Shown: one piece after another, positions 43,353 to 52,526 of the stretch
How positions within the stretch are numbered: the stretch's first letter is position 1
How the letters are laid out: each line of letters begins with the position of its first letter
Assembly (NCBI RefSeq): GCF_003258705.1
Contig: NZ_CP029480.1
Span: 4,526,001-4,590,000, forward strand
Direction of reading: 5' to 3'
DNA: 64,000 bases
Source: Arcticibacterium luteifluviistationis
GTDB lineage: Bacteria; Bacteroidota; Bacteroidia; Cytophagales; Spirosomataceae
The notes under the pieces: model-generated
Database searches by the model: none
Told to the model about the DNA's origin: nothing
What the model saw: the letters and a program-made list of their open reading frames with translations, nothing else
Position numbers and translations under genes: made by a program

Positions 43353-43620
43353 CAAGAGTATTGTACTGAAAACCGTATTTGTATTGCTTACTATAATGTT
43401 GGTTTCCAACGTAAGCATGGCTCAGTGTGCTATGTGTAGAGCGACCGTAGGAAGCAATTTGAGTGAAGGAAGAGGTGTAATAGGTACAGGTCTAAATTTT
43501 GGGATTCTCTATTTACTTTTAGCCCCTTACTTATTAGCTGGTGGTGTGGCTTTTTTTTGGTTTAGGGCAGGTAAAAAAGAGCTTTTGAGAAAACTCTCTC
43601 TTACCAACCAAACCAACTAA
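43345..43620 (+). CDS. Small membrane protein with a periplasmic CxxC motif
   Basis: The 91-residue protein has an N-terminal signal-like helix (VLKTVFVLLTIMLVSNVSMA), then QCAMCRATVGSNL, a glycine-rich loop and a second helix (LYLLLAPYLLAGGVAFFWF). The CAMC pair would lie outside the inner membrane. It overlaps the DUF420 gene, so it is part of the oxidase assembly unit. The family is one I recall only as hypothetical downstream of cox genes. A thiol or copper role is inference. It ends directly against the convergent ftsZ stop, with no gap. Confidence 0.75.
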   Translation: MFNKSIVLKTVFVLLTIMLVSNVSMAQCAMCRATVGSNLSEGRGVIGTGLNFGILYLLLAPYLLAGGVAFFWFRAGKKELLRKLSLTNQTN

Positions 43621-44922
43621 TTATATCTTGTTAATAAGCCTGTTTTCTTCGGGAATATCATCTACTTCTACTAGTTCTAATCCAAATCTTAGATAGGCCG
43701 GTGTATTTTCAATATCCTGTTTGAGATTGTTGTCTTTGGTAAAACCGGTAACGCTTTCTCTAAGCTTCTCTTCTGCTTCAAAAAGCCCTACTTGGTTCTC
43801 TGGGGCGGCTTTTTTATTCTTACTTTTTTGACTTGAAATACCAGGCATTCCGAAAGTCTCAAATGGACTTCTTTCCTGATTTGATTCGCTTTCATTTTCA
43901 ATTTCTTTATTGCTTTCAGGAGTAATTGTGAAATCAGTAATTCCGGCAGCTACTATAGTGACTCTGATACGGTCTTCTAGGCTTCTATCAATGGAGTAAC
44001 CATGCTTGACAATTTTGGCCTTCGTTTTGATTTCATTTTCAATGAAACGCATAATCATCTTTTGGTCGCTCATTTTAATTTTGTATTCAGGCTTTTCGTC
44101 TGAGTAACAAATTGAGACGAGTAGTCTCTTAGAGCCTTTGATGTTATTGCTATGCAACAAGGGCGATTTTAAGGCCTCTTCTACGGCTATTTTTGCCCTG
44201 TCTACACCGGAAGCTTCCGCAGAACCCATTACTGCTTGTCCTGCGTTTTTAAGCACCGTTTTCACGTCAGCATAATCAAGGTTGATGATACCTGGTCTTG
44301 TTATCAATTCGGCAATACTTTTAACGCCGTTTGCGAGTATTCCATCGGCTTTCTCAAAAGCCTCTTGAATGTCCATGTCGTGAAAAAGACTTTCTAGCCT
44401 GTCATTTTTCACAATAAGAACGGTGTCGCAATACGTTTTCATTTTTTCAATACCTTCCAGAGCTTGTTCAATTTTCTCCGTGCCTTCCCAGCTAAAAGGG
44501 TCTGTCACCACACCAACGGTAAGCATGTTTTTCTCCTGAGCTATTCGGGCTATTACTGGAGCCGCACCGGTACCGGTGCCTCCACCCATACCAGCCGTAA
44601 TAAATACCATCTCTGTAGGTTCATTGAAAAGCTGATGAATAGAATCTTCACTTTCAAGAGCGGCTTGTTCTCCAACTTTAGGAATTGCACCTGCACCTAG
44701 TCCTTTTGTTAATTCAGCCCCAAGTTGGAGTCTTGTGATCTCTTTAGGTAGGTTTTTTAGCACCTGAAGATCTGTGTTTGCTGCTACAATGTTAACATCT
44801 TTGATGCCCATATTGTAAAGCGTTTTAACAGCATTGCCACCGGCACCACCTACACCTATTACGGTGATTATATTAGGCATATCAGATTGGAAATCTAATC
44901 CATAGTCTTGAGGGTATAACAT
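43621..44922 (-). CDS. ftsZ: Cell division protein FtsZ
   Basis: The 433-residue tubulin-like GTPase forms the division ring. Motifs: VIGVGGAGGNAVKTLYNMG, the tubulin signature GMGGGTGTGAAPVIA and the T7 loop region NLDYADVKTVL. After the core comes an acidic linker (NESESNQERSP), then a C-terminal tail LRFGLELVEVDDIPEENRL. It is the last gene of the division operon and lies 26 bp after ftsA. Confidence 0.97.
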   Translation of the reverse strand: MLYPQDYGLDFQSDMPNIITVIGVGGAGGNAVKTLYNMGIKDVNIVAANTDLQVLKNLPKEITRLQLGAELTKGLGAGAIPKVGEQAALESEDSIHQLFNEPTEMVFITAGMGGGTGTGAAPVIARIAQEKNMLTVGVVTDPFSWEGTEKIEQALEGIEKMKTYCDTVLIVKNDRLESLFHDMDIQEAFEKADGILANGVKSIAELITRPGIINLDYADVKTVLKNAGQAVMGSAEASGVDRAKIAVEEALKSPLLHSNNIKGSKRLLVSICYSDEKPEYKIKMSDQKMIMRFIENEIKTKAKIVKHGYSIDRSLEDRIRVTIVAAGITDFTITPESNKEIENESESNQERSPFETFGMPGISSQKSKNKKAAPENQVGLFEAEEKLRESVTGFTKDNNLKQDIENTPAYLRFGLELVEVDDIPEENRLINKI

Positions 44923-44948
44923 AATTTCTGTTTTTAATGTGAAAACTA

Positions 44949-46298
44949 TTAGCTATAGGTTTGTCTTAATTCGGGGTCTTCCAACCTTTCTAGAAAGGTA
45001 GTAATAGGGTTATTTTTTAAAAAGGAAGAAAGTGGTAGCTTTCTCTTTTCTTTCAACACATTGCTCATTGGCAGCCTATCGTCCGCTGACTTTAAGGTTG
45101 ATAGCATCAAACCTACGGCTGTGCTATATTTTGGGTGAGAGAGCTCAAAAAAGGAATTATTATCAATGTTTCTTACTGAATCAGCTACCCTTACGATCAA
45201 GGGTGAGAAAGACTTTTGAAATGTTCTTTTAACTAAGTCTAACCTGGCCACGGCCCCAGAAATGATAACACCATTTCCAAGTACACGGGCGTAATCACTT
45301 TCAATTATATTTGAAGCTATTAAGCCAACAATCTCTTTTAATCTGCTTTCTATTACAATAGCTACAGACCTTTGCAATAATTGTTTCGTTGGAAGGCCGT
45401 CTTTTCCCTCCAGCTCTAGCACTTCATTTATCTCAATTTCTTTGCTGCTTTTTTCAGAGCTAGCAATAAGTACCTCTTCTGCTTGCTTTTCGGTGATGTT
45501 AAAGGCCTGAGATAGATCTTTTATTACAGCCAAAGAACCAATCCCCAAAACAGCGGTATGTCTTAAACCAAAATCTTTATAAACAGTGATTTCTGTAAGT
45601 TGTGATCCTAAGTTAATTAGTAAAATTCCATTTTGCTTATCTTCAATAGAAAGGCTTGCTGCCGCATCAGCTACAGGCGTATAAATTAGCTGGTCTATAG
45701 CTACAGAATTAGGCCCTTTTTTACTCTCTAAAAAACCATAAGAAAGGTCATTAGTAGACTCTAAGAAGTTATCGATCTTGTCTTTAGGAGAAGCTATAAA
45801 ATTGAAATTACAGGTCAATTTATTACCAGTAGCTCCTTCTGGATATTTTTTTATTTTGTCACCATCAATAAAGAAGTCGGTTGGCATAGGGTGAAGGCAC
45901 TCCATCTTATTACGCTTTCTGAAGTTTTCCTTAGCGTTTCTAACTAGCTGAAATAAAGTGTTGTTATTTACCGTAAACTTATTTCCCGAGTTGGTGAATT
46001 CCTCCCGCTCTGCCTTTATGGTGATGAACTCGTTTGAGTAGTTACAGTTTACAGAACCAATATCTAGACTAGATTTATTAGCAAGTTTTTGCAAAACTCT
46101 GCTCGCTGTTTGTTCAAAATTCTGTGAGTTTTTTGAAAAACCTTTTGACATAGACTCATAATCTGAATCATATTTTTCTTCCGCGTAATGTAGGATACTT
46201 ATTTTCCCATTCAAGTCTCTTTTACCCGCTACAGCACACATTTTGGAGTTTCCGATATCTAGCCCTACGGAATACATTGGTTCTTTTTGTTCTTTCAT
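44949..46298 (-). CDS. ftsA: Cell division protein FtsA
   Basis: The 449-residue actin-like protein anchors FtsZ to the membrane. It has the phosphate-1 motif VGLDIGNSKMCAVAG, ILLINLGSQLTEITVYKD (phosphate-2 region), and NGVIISGAVARLDLV (adenosine region). The C-terminal tail LKNNPITTFLERLEDPELRQTYS may include the amphipathic membrane helix. It lies between ftsQ and ftsZ, 28 bp after ftsQ. Confidence 0.92.
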   Translation of the reverse strand: MKEQKEPMYSVGLDIGNSKMCAVAGKRDLNGKISILHYAEEKYDSDYESMSKGFSKNSQNFEQTASRVLQKLANKSSLDIGSVNCNYSNEFITIKAEREEFTNSGNKFTVNNNTLFQLVRNAKENFRKRNKMECLHPMPTDFFIDGDKIKKYPEGATGNKLTCNFNFIASPKDKIDNFLESTNDLSYGFLESKKGPNSVAIDQLIYTPVADAAASLSIEDKQNGILLINLGSQLTEITVYKDFGLRHTAVLGIGSLAVIKDLSQAFNITEKQAEEVLIASSEKSSKEIEINEVLELEGKDGLPTKQLLQRSVAIVIESRLKEIVGLIASNIIESDYARVLGNGVIISGAVARLDLVKRTFQKSFSPLIVRVADSVRNIDNNSFFELSHPKYSTAVGLMLSTLKSADDRLPMSNVLKEKRKLPLSSFLKNNPITTFLERLEDPELRQTYS

Positions 46299-46326
46299 TT
46301 TTCTGGATTATTAGGATTCACTTATT

Positions 46327-47088
46327 TTATTCGCACACAAGTTGGTTGGCATATTGTAATTTGACTTTTGAAAACGTATCCCAACCTTTGACTGTCATAA
46401 TCTGTTTATAAAACACTTTCAGCTTATGAAGTTTCTGTTCAATATTTTCAGCTTTCCCAAATTCAATAATATGATTTCCTAAAACGGGGACAAATTTGAT
46501 TTGTCCACTTTTACTGACATCCATTTGAGATATTTGAGCATCCCAAAAGTCGTCTGTCTTAATGACCTTTATAAGTTCCATTAATGAAGCGTCATCCTGT
46601 TTTTGAAGTGATTTCTTTTTATAAAAATAATCTCCAGAAAGTAAGAGGACCCTTTCTGCGTGATATTTAGATAGTGGGAAAAAGTGACCATTTTCATTTA
46701 AATATTGGTCATTTCTTGAAATGTAAGAGGTAAGTCTAGCATATGGAATGTAAGGCTTTACTTTAATGTGGAGCATTCCTTTAAGGTCGCCATAAACTTC
46801 GCAATACTCTATTTGGTTTATTTGTTGAACACGCTCTTCGAGTTTAGCTAAGTCAATTTCAGAAAGCACTTTTCCCTCAAGAGGCTCTAAACCATTTTTA
46901 GTAATATATTTCTTAACATCTTCTTTAGAGATATAAGACTGGTCATTGCTTTTTATCATCTTAATGTCAATTCCTTGGCATCGCTGTACCCTAGACTTCT
47001 CATTTACAAAAGCAATAAGTGATAACAAAACCACTAAGCCGATTCCTGCAAAACCGTATTCCTTGAAATTGTTTAATGCTCGTTTCAT
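46327..47088 (-). CDS. ftsQ: Cell division protein FtsQ/DivIB
   Basis: The 253-residue protein has a single N-terminal helix (YGFAGIGLVVLLSLIAFV) and a periplasmic part with a POTRA-like start (QRCQGIDIKMIKSNDQSYISKEDVKKYI), LPLEG-type loop and the FtsQ region IEYCEVYGDLKGMLHIKVKPY and FFPLSKYHAERVLLLSG. It joins the FtsBL complex. Position just before ftsA supports the call. Confidence 0.88.
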   Translation of the reverse strand: MKRALNNFKEYGFAGIGLVVLLSLIAFVNEKSRVQRCQGIDIKMIKSNDQSYISKEDVKKYITKNGLEPLEGKVLSEIDLAKLEERVQQINQIEYCEVYGDLKGMLHIKVKPYIPYARLTSYISRNDQYLNENGHFFPLSKYHAERVLLLSGDYFYKKKSLQKQDDASLMELIKVIKTDDFWDAQISQMDVSKSGQIKFVPVLGNHIIEFGKAENIEQKLHKLKVFYKQIMTVKGWDTFSKVKLQYANQLVCE

Positions 47089-47090
47089 TG

Positions 47091-47867
47091 TTATAGTTGG
47101 TTTAGAAAGCTATTCGGTTCTTCTAGACTTTTAAATCTATCAGCAGTTTTATTCTCCAAATCCGTCTTGCATAATTCTTTTAATAGTTTGACGTCCTGGT
47201 TCCATTGCTGACCATCCCAAAACTCTAAGCCTTTGTGGTCTCTGATTTTGTAAAGAGCTGCTGACTTATACGCAGTACCTAGATAAACGTAATCTAGCCC
47301 GTTTTCTTTAGACCAGTTAATGGCTCTCCACATCATCCATTTACCTAGTGAGTGGCTCTTCATATAGTCCGTGTCAAAAAAAGAGAACCAGTAATGAAGC
47401 ATACTATCTGTCAAACTAACCAGTATATATCCTAAGGTTTTCTCTGCATTTTTAAATTTCAAGATATGCGTACCAATGCTACTTTTTAGTATATAATTCC
47501 AGCGTTCTTGGGTCATGTTGGAGTCACCAATTCGCTCGGTGATATAAGCTTCGCAAAGTTCTTTAAAAGCAGGCTCTTCTAAATCAAAATCCTCTTTTTT
47601 AACCAGTTCTACACTTACACCAAGGGGTTCTATTTGGCGGCAAATTCTCCTGTTTTCAGAAGTGTCTACAAATCGAGCTAAATCTACACGTAAACTTCTA
47701 GCTAGATAAAACGTTTCAGACTCAAGTGTAATGTTTCCTGTGTATGGAAGAAAACCTTTATCATAAATGGGAGATACGTCTTCTTGACCTTCTCGCATAG
47801 CATAAATAGCATACGAAAAAGTATAGCTGCTGTAGTCCACGTTATTTTCTGAATAAAATATCTTCAT
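47091..47867 (-). CDS. GNAT-fold protein resembling arginyl-tRNA-protein transferase C-terminal domain
   Basis: The 258-residue cytoplasmic protein has a C-terminal half like the ATE/Bpt GNAT domain: LGYILVSLTDSMLHYWFSFFD, HSLGKWMMWRAINWSKENGLDYVYLG and KSAALYKIRDHKGLEFWDG. The N-terminal half has an ATE-like LPYTGN and LARSLRVDLARF but lacks the clustered cysteines of true ATE N-domains. It lies 2 bp from murG and 2 bp from ftsQ, exactly where murC usually sits in Bacteroidota. Aminoacyl transfer to protein or peptide is possible but not shown. Confidence 0.7.
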   Translation of the reverse strand: MKIFYSENNVDYSSYTFSYAIYAMREGQEDVSPIYDKGFLPYTGNITLESETFYLARSLRVDLARFVDTSENRRICRQIEPLGVSVELVKKEDFDLEEPAFKELCEAYITERIGDSNMTQERWNYILKSSIGTHILKFKNAEKTLGYILVSLTDSMLHYWFSFFDTDYMKSHSLGKWMMWRAINWSKENGLDYVYLGTAYKSAALYKIRDHKGLEFWDGQQWNQDVKLLKELCKTDLENKTADRFKSLEEPNSFLNQL

Positions 47868-47869
47868 TC

Positions 47870-48952
47870 CTATATTAGGCTTAAAATTTCGTTTACAATC
47901 TCTTCCGCTGCTTTTGGCTTCGCGAAAGCTTTAATATTATTACTAAGCTCACTTTGTAAGTCGCTGTTTCCTGCTAAATCAATGGTAGCCTTAACGAGTT
48001 CTTGACTTACGTCAACGTCTTTGACTAAAAGTGCGGCATTTTCATTTACCAAACTCATGGCGTTCATGGTTTGATGGTCTTCGGCAGCACTAGGAAGAGG
48101 AACTAAAATAGAGGGCTTATTGGTCAAACAAAGCTCCGAAACCGATAAGGCTCCAGCTCTTGAGATAGCAATATCGGCCGCTTTGTACGCCAAATCCATT
48201 TCATAAATAAACTCTGAAATACAGTTTTGTGAATCTGAAGAAAAGGCTGATTTAAAGTTTTTTCCTGTTTGCCATATTACTTGAAGTCCAGCTTTGTTTA
48301 GGTCGCTTAGTCCAGCTTCAATGGCTTTATTTATACTTCTAGCTCCTTGGCTTCCGCCAATTATCAATAGTGTCTTTTTATTCTCACTTAAACCGAAATG
48401 AGCTAATGCCTCTTTTCGAGTTTTATTACTTTCTATAATGTCTTTTCTTACTGGGTTTCCAGTGAAAACTATCTTTCCACTCGGGAAAAACGCTTCCATT
48501 TTAGGATAAGCCACACATATTTTTGAAGCTCTTTTAGATAGGAATTTGTTCGTGATTCCTGCGTATGAATTTTGCTCTTGGAGCAAGGTTTTTACCCCTT
48601 TAAAATTTGCCATCAAAAGAGTTGGCCCACTGGCATAACCACCCACGCCTATTGCAGCGTCTGGTTTAAACGTTGTTATTGTTTTATAAGCTAGTCGAAG
48701 GCTATTGATAAGTTTGAAAGGAAATTTTAAGTTAGCTAGCATGTTGGAACGGTTAATTCCCGCTATTGGTAGTCCAATAATCTCAAACCCTGCTTTAGGT
48801 ACCTTTTCCATTTCCATTTTACCCTCGGCTCCTACAAATAAGATCTCAATATTGGTAGACCTTGATTTTAATTCATTGGCGATAGCTATGGCAGGGTAAA
48901 TGTGCCCGCCAGTGCCGCCTCCGCTGATTATTATTTTGTAGGGCTTACTCAT
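47870..48952 (-). CDS. murG: UDP-GlcNAc:lipid I N-acetylglucosaminyltransferase MurG
   Basis: The 360-residue glycosyltransferase makes lipid II at the inner leaflet of the membrane. Motifs: IISGGGTGGHIYPAIAIANEL at the start, AAIGVGGYASGPTLL, LLIIGGSQGARSINKA and the UDP-GlcNAc region ISRAGALSVSELCLTNKPSILVPLP. It overlaps ftsW by 4 bp. Confidence 0.96.
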   Translation of the reverse strand: MSKPYKIIISGGGTGGHIYPAIAIANELKSRSTNIEILFVGAEGKMEMEKVPKAGFEIIGLPIAGINRSNMLANLKFPFKLINSLRLAYKTITTFKPDAAIGVGGYASGPTLLMANFKGVKTLLQEQNSYAGITNKFLSKRASKICVAYPKMEAFFPSGKIVFTGNPVRKDIIESNKTRKEALAHFGLSENKKTLLIIGGSQGARSINKAIEAGLSDLNKAGLQVIWQTGKNFKSAFSSDSQNCISEFIYEMDLAYKAADIAISRAGALSVSELCLTNKPSILVPLPSAAEDHQTMNAMSLVNENAALLVKDVDVSQELVKATIDLAGNSDLQSELSNNIKAFAKPKAAEEIVNEILSLI

Positions 48953-50133
48953 CTTAATTTGTTTGCGGCTTTAGCCTCATGATTTTTTGATACACTAAGA
49001 ACTATCCCTAGAGCAATAGAAGTGAATAGGATGGAGGTTCCTCCTTTACTTATTAAAGGTAAGGTTTGACCGGTAACGGGGCCTAAACCTACGTTGATAA
49101 ACATATGCGTTAATGCTTGAAAAACTATGCTTAGAGTTAAACCTATACTTAGCAATCCACCAAATGCGTGTGTGGTATTTTCAATATTCTTAAAGCCACG
49201 TGCTAAAAGCCAGAGGTATAGACCTAAAATAAAAATACCACCTATTAGCCCATACTCTTCAATAATTATGGCGTAAATGAAATCCGAATAAGATTCAGCC
49301 ATGCCGTGTTTAATAGCACTTCTACCTGGTCCTACACCAAAGATGCCTCCTCTTGCTACAGCAGCTAGAGCTTGATCTTGTTGAATACTCTGACTCCCTA
49401 CCATCCCACCAATAAGGCCATTGCTGTCTAGGTCGGTGTTTGTGAAGGCTTCTACCCTGTCAATCACGGTTTGGGTTCTTCCAAAGTCTTTTCCAAAAAT
49501 AACTTTCGACATCAAACCTGCCCCAAAGGCAAGTATCAAGCCTAGAAAAACGGAACCCGTAAGTCTGAAAATATACTTTCTAGGCACACGCCCAATAATC
49601 ATAATCATGAGACAAGTCAGGCCTAAAATTACTGATGTGGAGAAACTAGAGATAGCTAATAAGCCACATAAAACCCCACACCAAATGATGATGGGCCACA
49701 GGAATTTGAAATTATCAAGAGTGTTTTGCTTCCTTGCCAACATAGCTGATAAGTTCGTGATTAATACTAAACGAACTAAGTCGGAAGTTTGAAATGTCCA
49801 ACCAAAAACGGAAATCCATCTTTTGGCACCTCCTACTTCTTTTCCTGAGGAAAGTGTATAAATGAGAATCAATGGGGTTAACCAAAGAAGTATTTTAGCT
49901 AAAGGGGCTAGATTAATAAAGTCAAAGCGGTGCACAAAATAAGTGACGAAAAAACCTACAGCTACTAAAAAGGCATGTTTAAACAATACAATTTCAGGAG
50001 TAGCAGAGGTTCTATAAACCAATGCTGATATGGAGCTATAAACCGCAGCAATGCCAAAAAGAGACAGCAATATAGTGATGACCCAAATCTGCATGTCGCC
50101 TTGCAGATGGTCCTTCAGTTTGAACCTATTCAT
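48949..50133 (-). CDS. ftsW: Lipid II polymerase FtsW (SEDS family)
   Basis: The 394-residue protein has ten helices and SEDS motifs: GGAKRWISVFGWTFQTSDLVRL, GVGPGRSAIKHGMAESYSDFIYAIIIEEYGLIGG and GLGPVTGQTLPLISKGGTSIL. Clustering with murG and ftsQAZ favours FtsW over RodA. It is the first gene of the division operon in this window and has its own promoter. Confidence 0.93.
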   Translation of the reverse strand: MNRFKLKDHLQGDMQIWVITILLSLFGIAAVYSSISALVYRTSATPEIVLFKHAFLVAVGFFVTYFVHRFDFINLAPLAKILLWLTPLILIYTLSSGKEVGGAKRWISVFGWTFQTSDLVRLVLITNLSAMLARKQNTLDNFKFLWPIIIWCGVLCGLLAISSFSTSVILGLTCLMIMIIGRVPRKYIFRLTGSVFLGLILAFGAGLMSKVIFGKDFGRTQTVIDRVEAFTNTDLDSNGLIGGMVGSQSIQQDQALAAVARGGIFGVGPGRSAIKHGMAESYSDFIYAIIIEEYGLIGGIFILGLYLWLLARGFKNIENTTHAFGGLLSIGLTLSIVFQALTHMFINVGLGPVTGQTLPLISKGGTSILFTSIALGIVLSVSKNHEAKAANKLR

Positions 50134-50198
50134 TACACGTTTTATTAGAAAAGCTTGATATTAATCTAATTAGAGTTAGTAATTAGACCTTTGTTATT

Positions 50199-50227
50199 CA
50201 AATTTACGTTTAAAAAACGCTTTGCAA
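50199..50227 (-). promoter_or_regulatory. Promoter of the ftsW-murG-ftsQAZ operon
   Basis: On the minus strand, TTG (50227-50225), an 18-bp spacer and TAAATTTG (50206-50199) match the consensus, about 66 bp before ftsW. A promoter here means the cluster is independent of any mra/mur genes. Confidence 0.65.
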
Positions 50228-50262
50228 AAGATAATCTGAGTTTTTAATTTGGGTCAAAAGAT

Positions 50263-50295
50263 AAAAAGGGAGAAACGTCTCGTTCCTCCCTTTTT
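50263..50295 (-). terminator. Terminator downstream of mscL
   Basis: AAAAAGGGAG (50263-50272) pairs with CTCCCTTTTT (50286-50295), loop 13 nt. On the minus strand it ends in a T-run 24 bp past the mscL stop. Confidence 0.75.
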
Positions 50296-50318
50296 GGTTC
50301 TATACGTTCTAGAAAAAA

Positions 50319-50720
50319 TTACTTTTTCAGAGAGTCTCTGATTTCTTTTAGAATGTCTAACTCACTAGGTCCGGCTGGTGCTGGAGCAGCAACTGGTTCT
50401 TTAGTTTTATTGTAAGCTTTAACAATTACAAAAAGTACAAAACCTACAGTGATAAGGTTAATAATGCTATTAATCCAGATACCGTAATTGATGGCATTTT
50501 CAGGAGTAGTAACCGTACCGTCTGCTGCTAATACAGCTGGGTCTAATACTACTTTTAGGTCAGCAAAGTTAAGTCCACCAGCAAAATGACCAACTATTGG
50601 CATCATGATGTTACCTACAAAACCGCTAACTACTAGTCCTAAGGCTCCAGCTAAAATTACTGCAACTGCAAGGTCAATGACGTTTCCCGTCATTATGAAA
50701 TTCTTAAATTCTTTAAGCAT
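50319..50720 (-). CDS. mscL: Large-conductance mechanosensitive channel MscL
   Basis: The 133-residue protein has the two MscL helices, the first with FKNFIMTGNVIDLAVAVILAGALGLVVSGFV and the second GIWINSIINLITVGFVLFVIVKAYN, then the cytoplasmic helix SELDILKEIRDSLKK. A periplasmic loop with an acidic/Thr stretch (DPAVLAADGTVTTPENA) is longer than in E. coli. It releases solutes on sudden osmotic downshift. It sits 30 bp after a DUF3078 gene and ends an operon that begins with a sigma factor. Confidence 0.96.
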   Translation of the reverse strand: MLKEFKNFIMTGNVIDLAVAVILAGALGLVVSGFVGNIMMPIVGHFAGGLNFADLKVVLDPAVLAADGTVTTPENAINYGIWINSIINLITVGFVLFVIVKAYNKTKEPVAAPAPAGPSELDILKEIRDSLKK

Positions 50721-50750
50721 TTTAGTATATGTTATATGTTAGAAAATAAA

Positions 50751-51674
50751 TTAAAGGGCAAGAGAAAAGCCAGCGGATAAACCTTGGCTAAGTTGAAACT
50801 TCTTTACTTGGTCTTCGTCGTAAATACCTATTAAAGAGAAGTTAACATTAAAATATTTACCAATTTTAGAAGTAGCAATTAAGTTAATGTTATGGTCAAT
50901 AGGCTTAGTTTCGGGAGCGTATGCTACAAATGCTTGATACCTCCACTTCAGGTTAAAGTTCTCGGTAAGGTTTTTATCAAAGGATGCTACAGCCTGTACA
51001 CCAAACTCATTTAGAATATTTTTGCCTTCGTCTACTCCATAGGCTCTTCTAATAATCTCTCCATTTTTAGCTTCTACTTCAATAGCTTTATTTTGAAATA
51101 CTTCATCGTTGAAAACTAGCGTTTGCCTTACTGTAGCACCACCTAGCTGAACTGTAAAATAAGATTTTGGAACCCATTCAAGGCCTATGCCTTCTGAGAG
51201 AAATGCAGGGGCGAAAAAGTTAGAAATCATGTTTCCTCTGATTCCTTCATCGCTGAAATTATATCCTCCAGAAAGCTGAGAAAGTAGATTAACTCCTGCG
51301 AACCAGTTTAATTTGGGAGAAATGCTGCTAGCATATTTACTTTCAGCAAAAAGCCTATCAACACTTTTTCTTAAATCAATTCCTTTGTTTTTTAAGAAGC
51401 CATATTGAAGCTGAATGTCATTAGTCCAGACACCTTTCCCCTTATGTTTAACAGCAAGGTTATTGAAAAGAAGTCCTATTGCAAAGTTATTGACACCGCC
51501 GCCTTGCCAGTTATTGTTGAATGATGCTTGAGAGAAATTAACGGCTACTTGGGTGTTTCTATCCCACCAGCCCACTCTTAATGAATCCTCTAAATTTTCC
51601 ATAACTATTTCTTGTGCTGACGCACCAAAAGCCATTAAAGAAAAGAAGACTAAAGCTAAAATTTGTTTTTTCAT
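50751..51674 (-). CDS. DUF3078 outer-membrane protein
   Basis: The 307-residue protein has a signal peptide (ILALVFFSLMAFGASA) and a beta-barrel-like sequence matching DUF3078: NTQVAVNFSQASFNNNWQGGGVNN, WTNDIQLQYGFLKN, RKSVDRLFAESKYA and the final strand FQLSQGLSAGFSLAL. DUF3078 proteins are Bacteroidota-specific outer-membrane barrels of unknown role. It lies 21 bp after the MscS-like channel gene, hence in the sigma-factor operon. Confidence 0.85.
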   Translation of the reverse strand: MKKQILALVFFSLMAFGASAQEIVMENLEDSLRVGWWDRNTQVAVNFSQASFNNNWQGGGVNNFAIGLLFNNLAVKHKGKGVWTNDIQLQYGFLKNKGIDLRKSVDRLFAESKYASSISPKLNWFAGVNLLSQLSGGYNFSDEGIRGNMISNFFAPAFLSEGIGLEWVPKSYFTVQLGGATVRQTLVFNDEVFQNKAIEVEAKNGEIIRRAYGVDEGKNILNEFGVQAVASFDKNLTENFNLKWRYQAFVAYAPETKPIDHNINLIATSKIGKYFNVNFSLIGIYDEDQVKKFQLSQGLSAGFSLAL

Positions 51675-51695
51675 CGTGTTAAAAAAGGGGTTTGT

Positions 51696-52526
51696 TTATT
51701 GTTTGTGTATTGTTATTTTTTCTGATTGCAAAACTCTTAATGGGAAAACCGTTTTTGCTTCACCATGTTGAATAGTTATAGTGGTGTTATCTACTTTTAA
51801 AACTTCACCTTTAACACCATCTATCTCAATGATTTCTCCAGCGGCGTATTTGTTCTTTGAGTAGAATGAACTAATAATATTAAGCAAAATTTCTTTAGAT
51901 GCAAAACCGTAACCGATTGAGAATGAAAGAATAATGCCGGCTATTAGGATATTGAAACTGCTTTCTAAAAGAGCTGTGTTTATTCCCGCCTGGCCTAAAG
52001 CTGCTATGATAGTAATTACTAATAAGAAAAAGAAAACGCCTGTTCCTATAAGTTTTCCAGAAGCTATATTAAAGGATTCACATAGACCAACCACAAAAGA
52101 TTTTACAGCATCTGATAATAGTAAACCAGCGAATATCATGATAGTTGCCGAGATAACTTTTGGTATGTATTCCACTACCATGGCAAACATATTTGAAATA
52201 GCAGGAACGCCTAAGGTTTGTGCAGCTTGAATCAGAAATACTATTAAGATAAAGAAGTAGACTATTTTAGATACAACTAGGCTTAGTTTAATATTTAGGT
52301 CAAACTTCTTAAGAGCATCAATGTCGTTAATTTTCTCACCAAGTTTATCAAGGCCAATTTTGGAGATTACATTTTTGAGAACGGTACTTGCTATTTTCGC
52401 TGTAAGCCAACCTATTAAAAGTATTACTACTGCACCAATGAAATTGGAGGTGAATTCTCCAAATTGTGTGATTAGGTTTTGAAAGGTACTTATTAAGATA
52501 TCCTTAATGTTAGGTAATTTATTCAT
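51696..52526 (-). CDS. MscS-like channel of the CmpX type
   Basis: The 276-residue protein has about five helices, including two conserved-TM-helix repeats (FIGAVVILLIGWLTAKIASTVLKN and VISATIMIFAGLLLSDAVKSFV), a pore-like helix ending in SIGYGFASKEILLNIISSFY and a short MscS beta-domain (AAGEIIEIDGVKGEVLKVDNTTITI). This build fits CmpX, a channel linked in Pseudomonas to the neighbouring ECF factor SigX. Its ATG shares one base with the stop of the preceding 65-residue gene, and the sigma factor is one gene further up. Confidence 0.85.
   Translation of the reverse strand: MNKLPNIKDILISTFQNLITQFGEFTSNFIGAVVILLIGWLTAKIASTVLKNVISKIGLDKLGEKINDIDALKKFDLNIKLSLVVSKIVYFFILIVFLIQAAQTLGVPAISNMFAMVVEYIPKVISATIMIFAGLLLSDAVKSFVVGLCESFNIASGKLIGTGVFFFLLVITIIAALGQAGINTALLESSFNILIAGIILSFSIGYGFASKEILLNIISSFYSKNKYAAGEIIEIDGVKGEVLKVDNTTITIQHGEAKTVFPLRVLQSEKITIHKQ

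Noticed and set aside
47091-47867. The GNAT-like gene as murC
   Set aside because: It lacks the Mur ligase ATP-binding motif (GTxGKT) and is about half the length of MurC.
49421-49792. Plus-strand open frame of 123 codons inside ftsW
   Set aside because: Antisense to conserved SEDS motifs; no promoter or ribosome-binding context.
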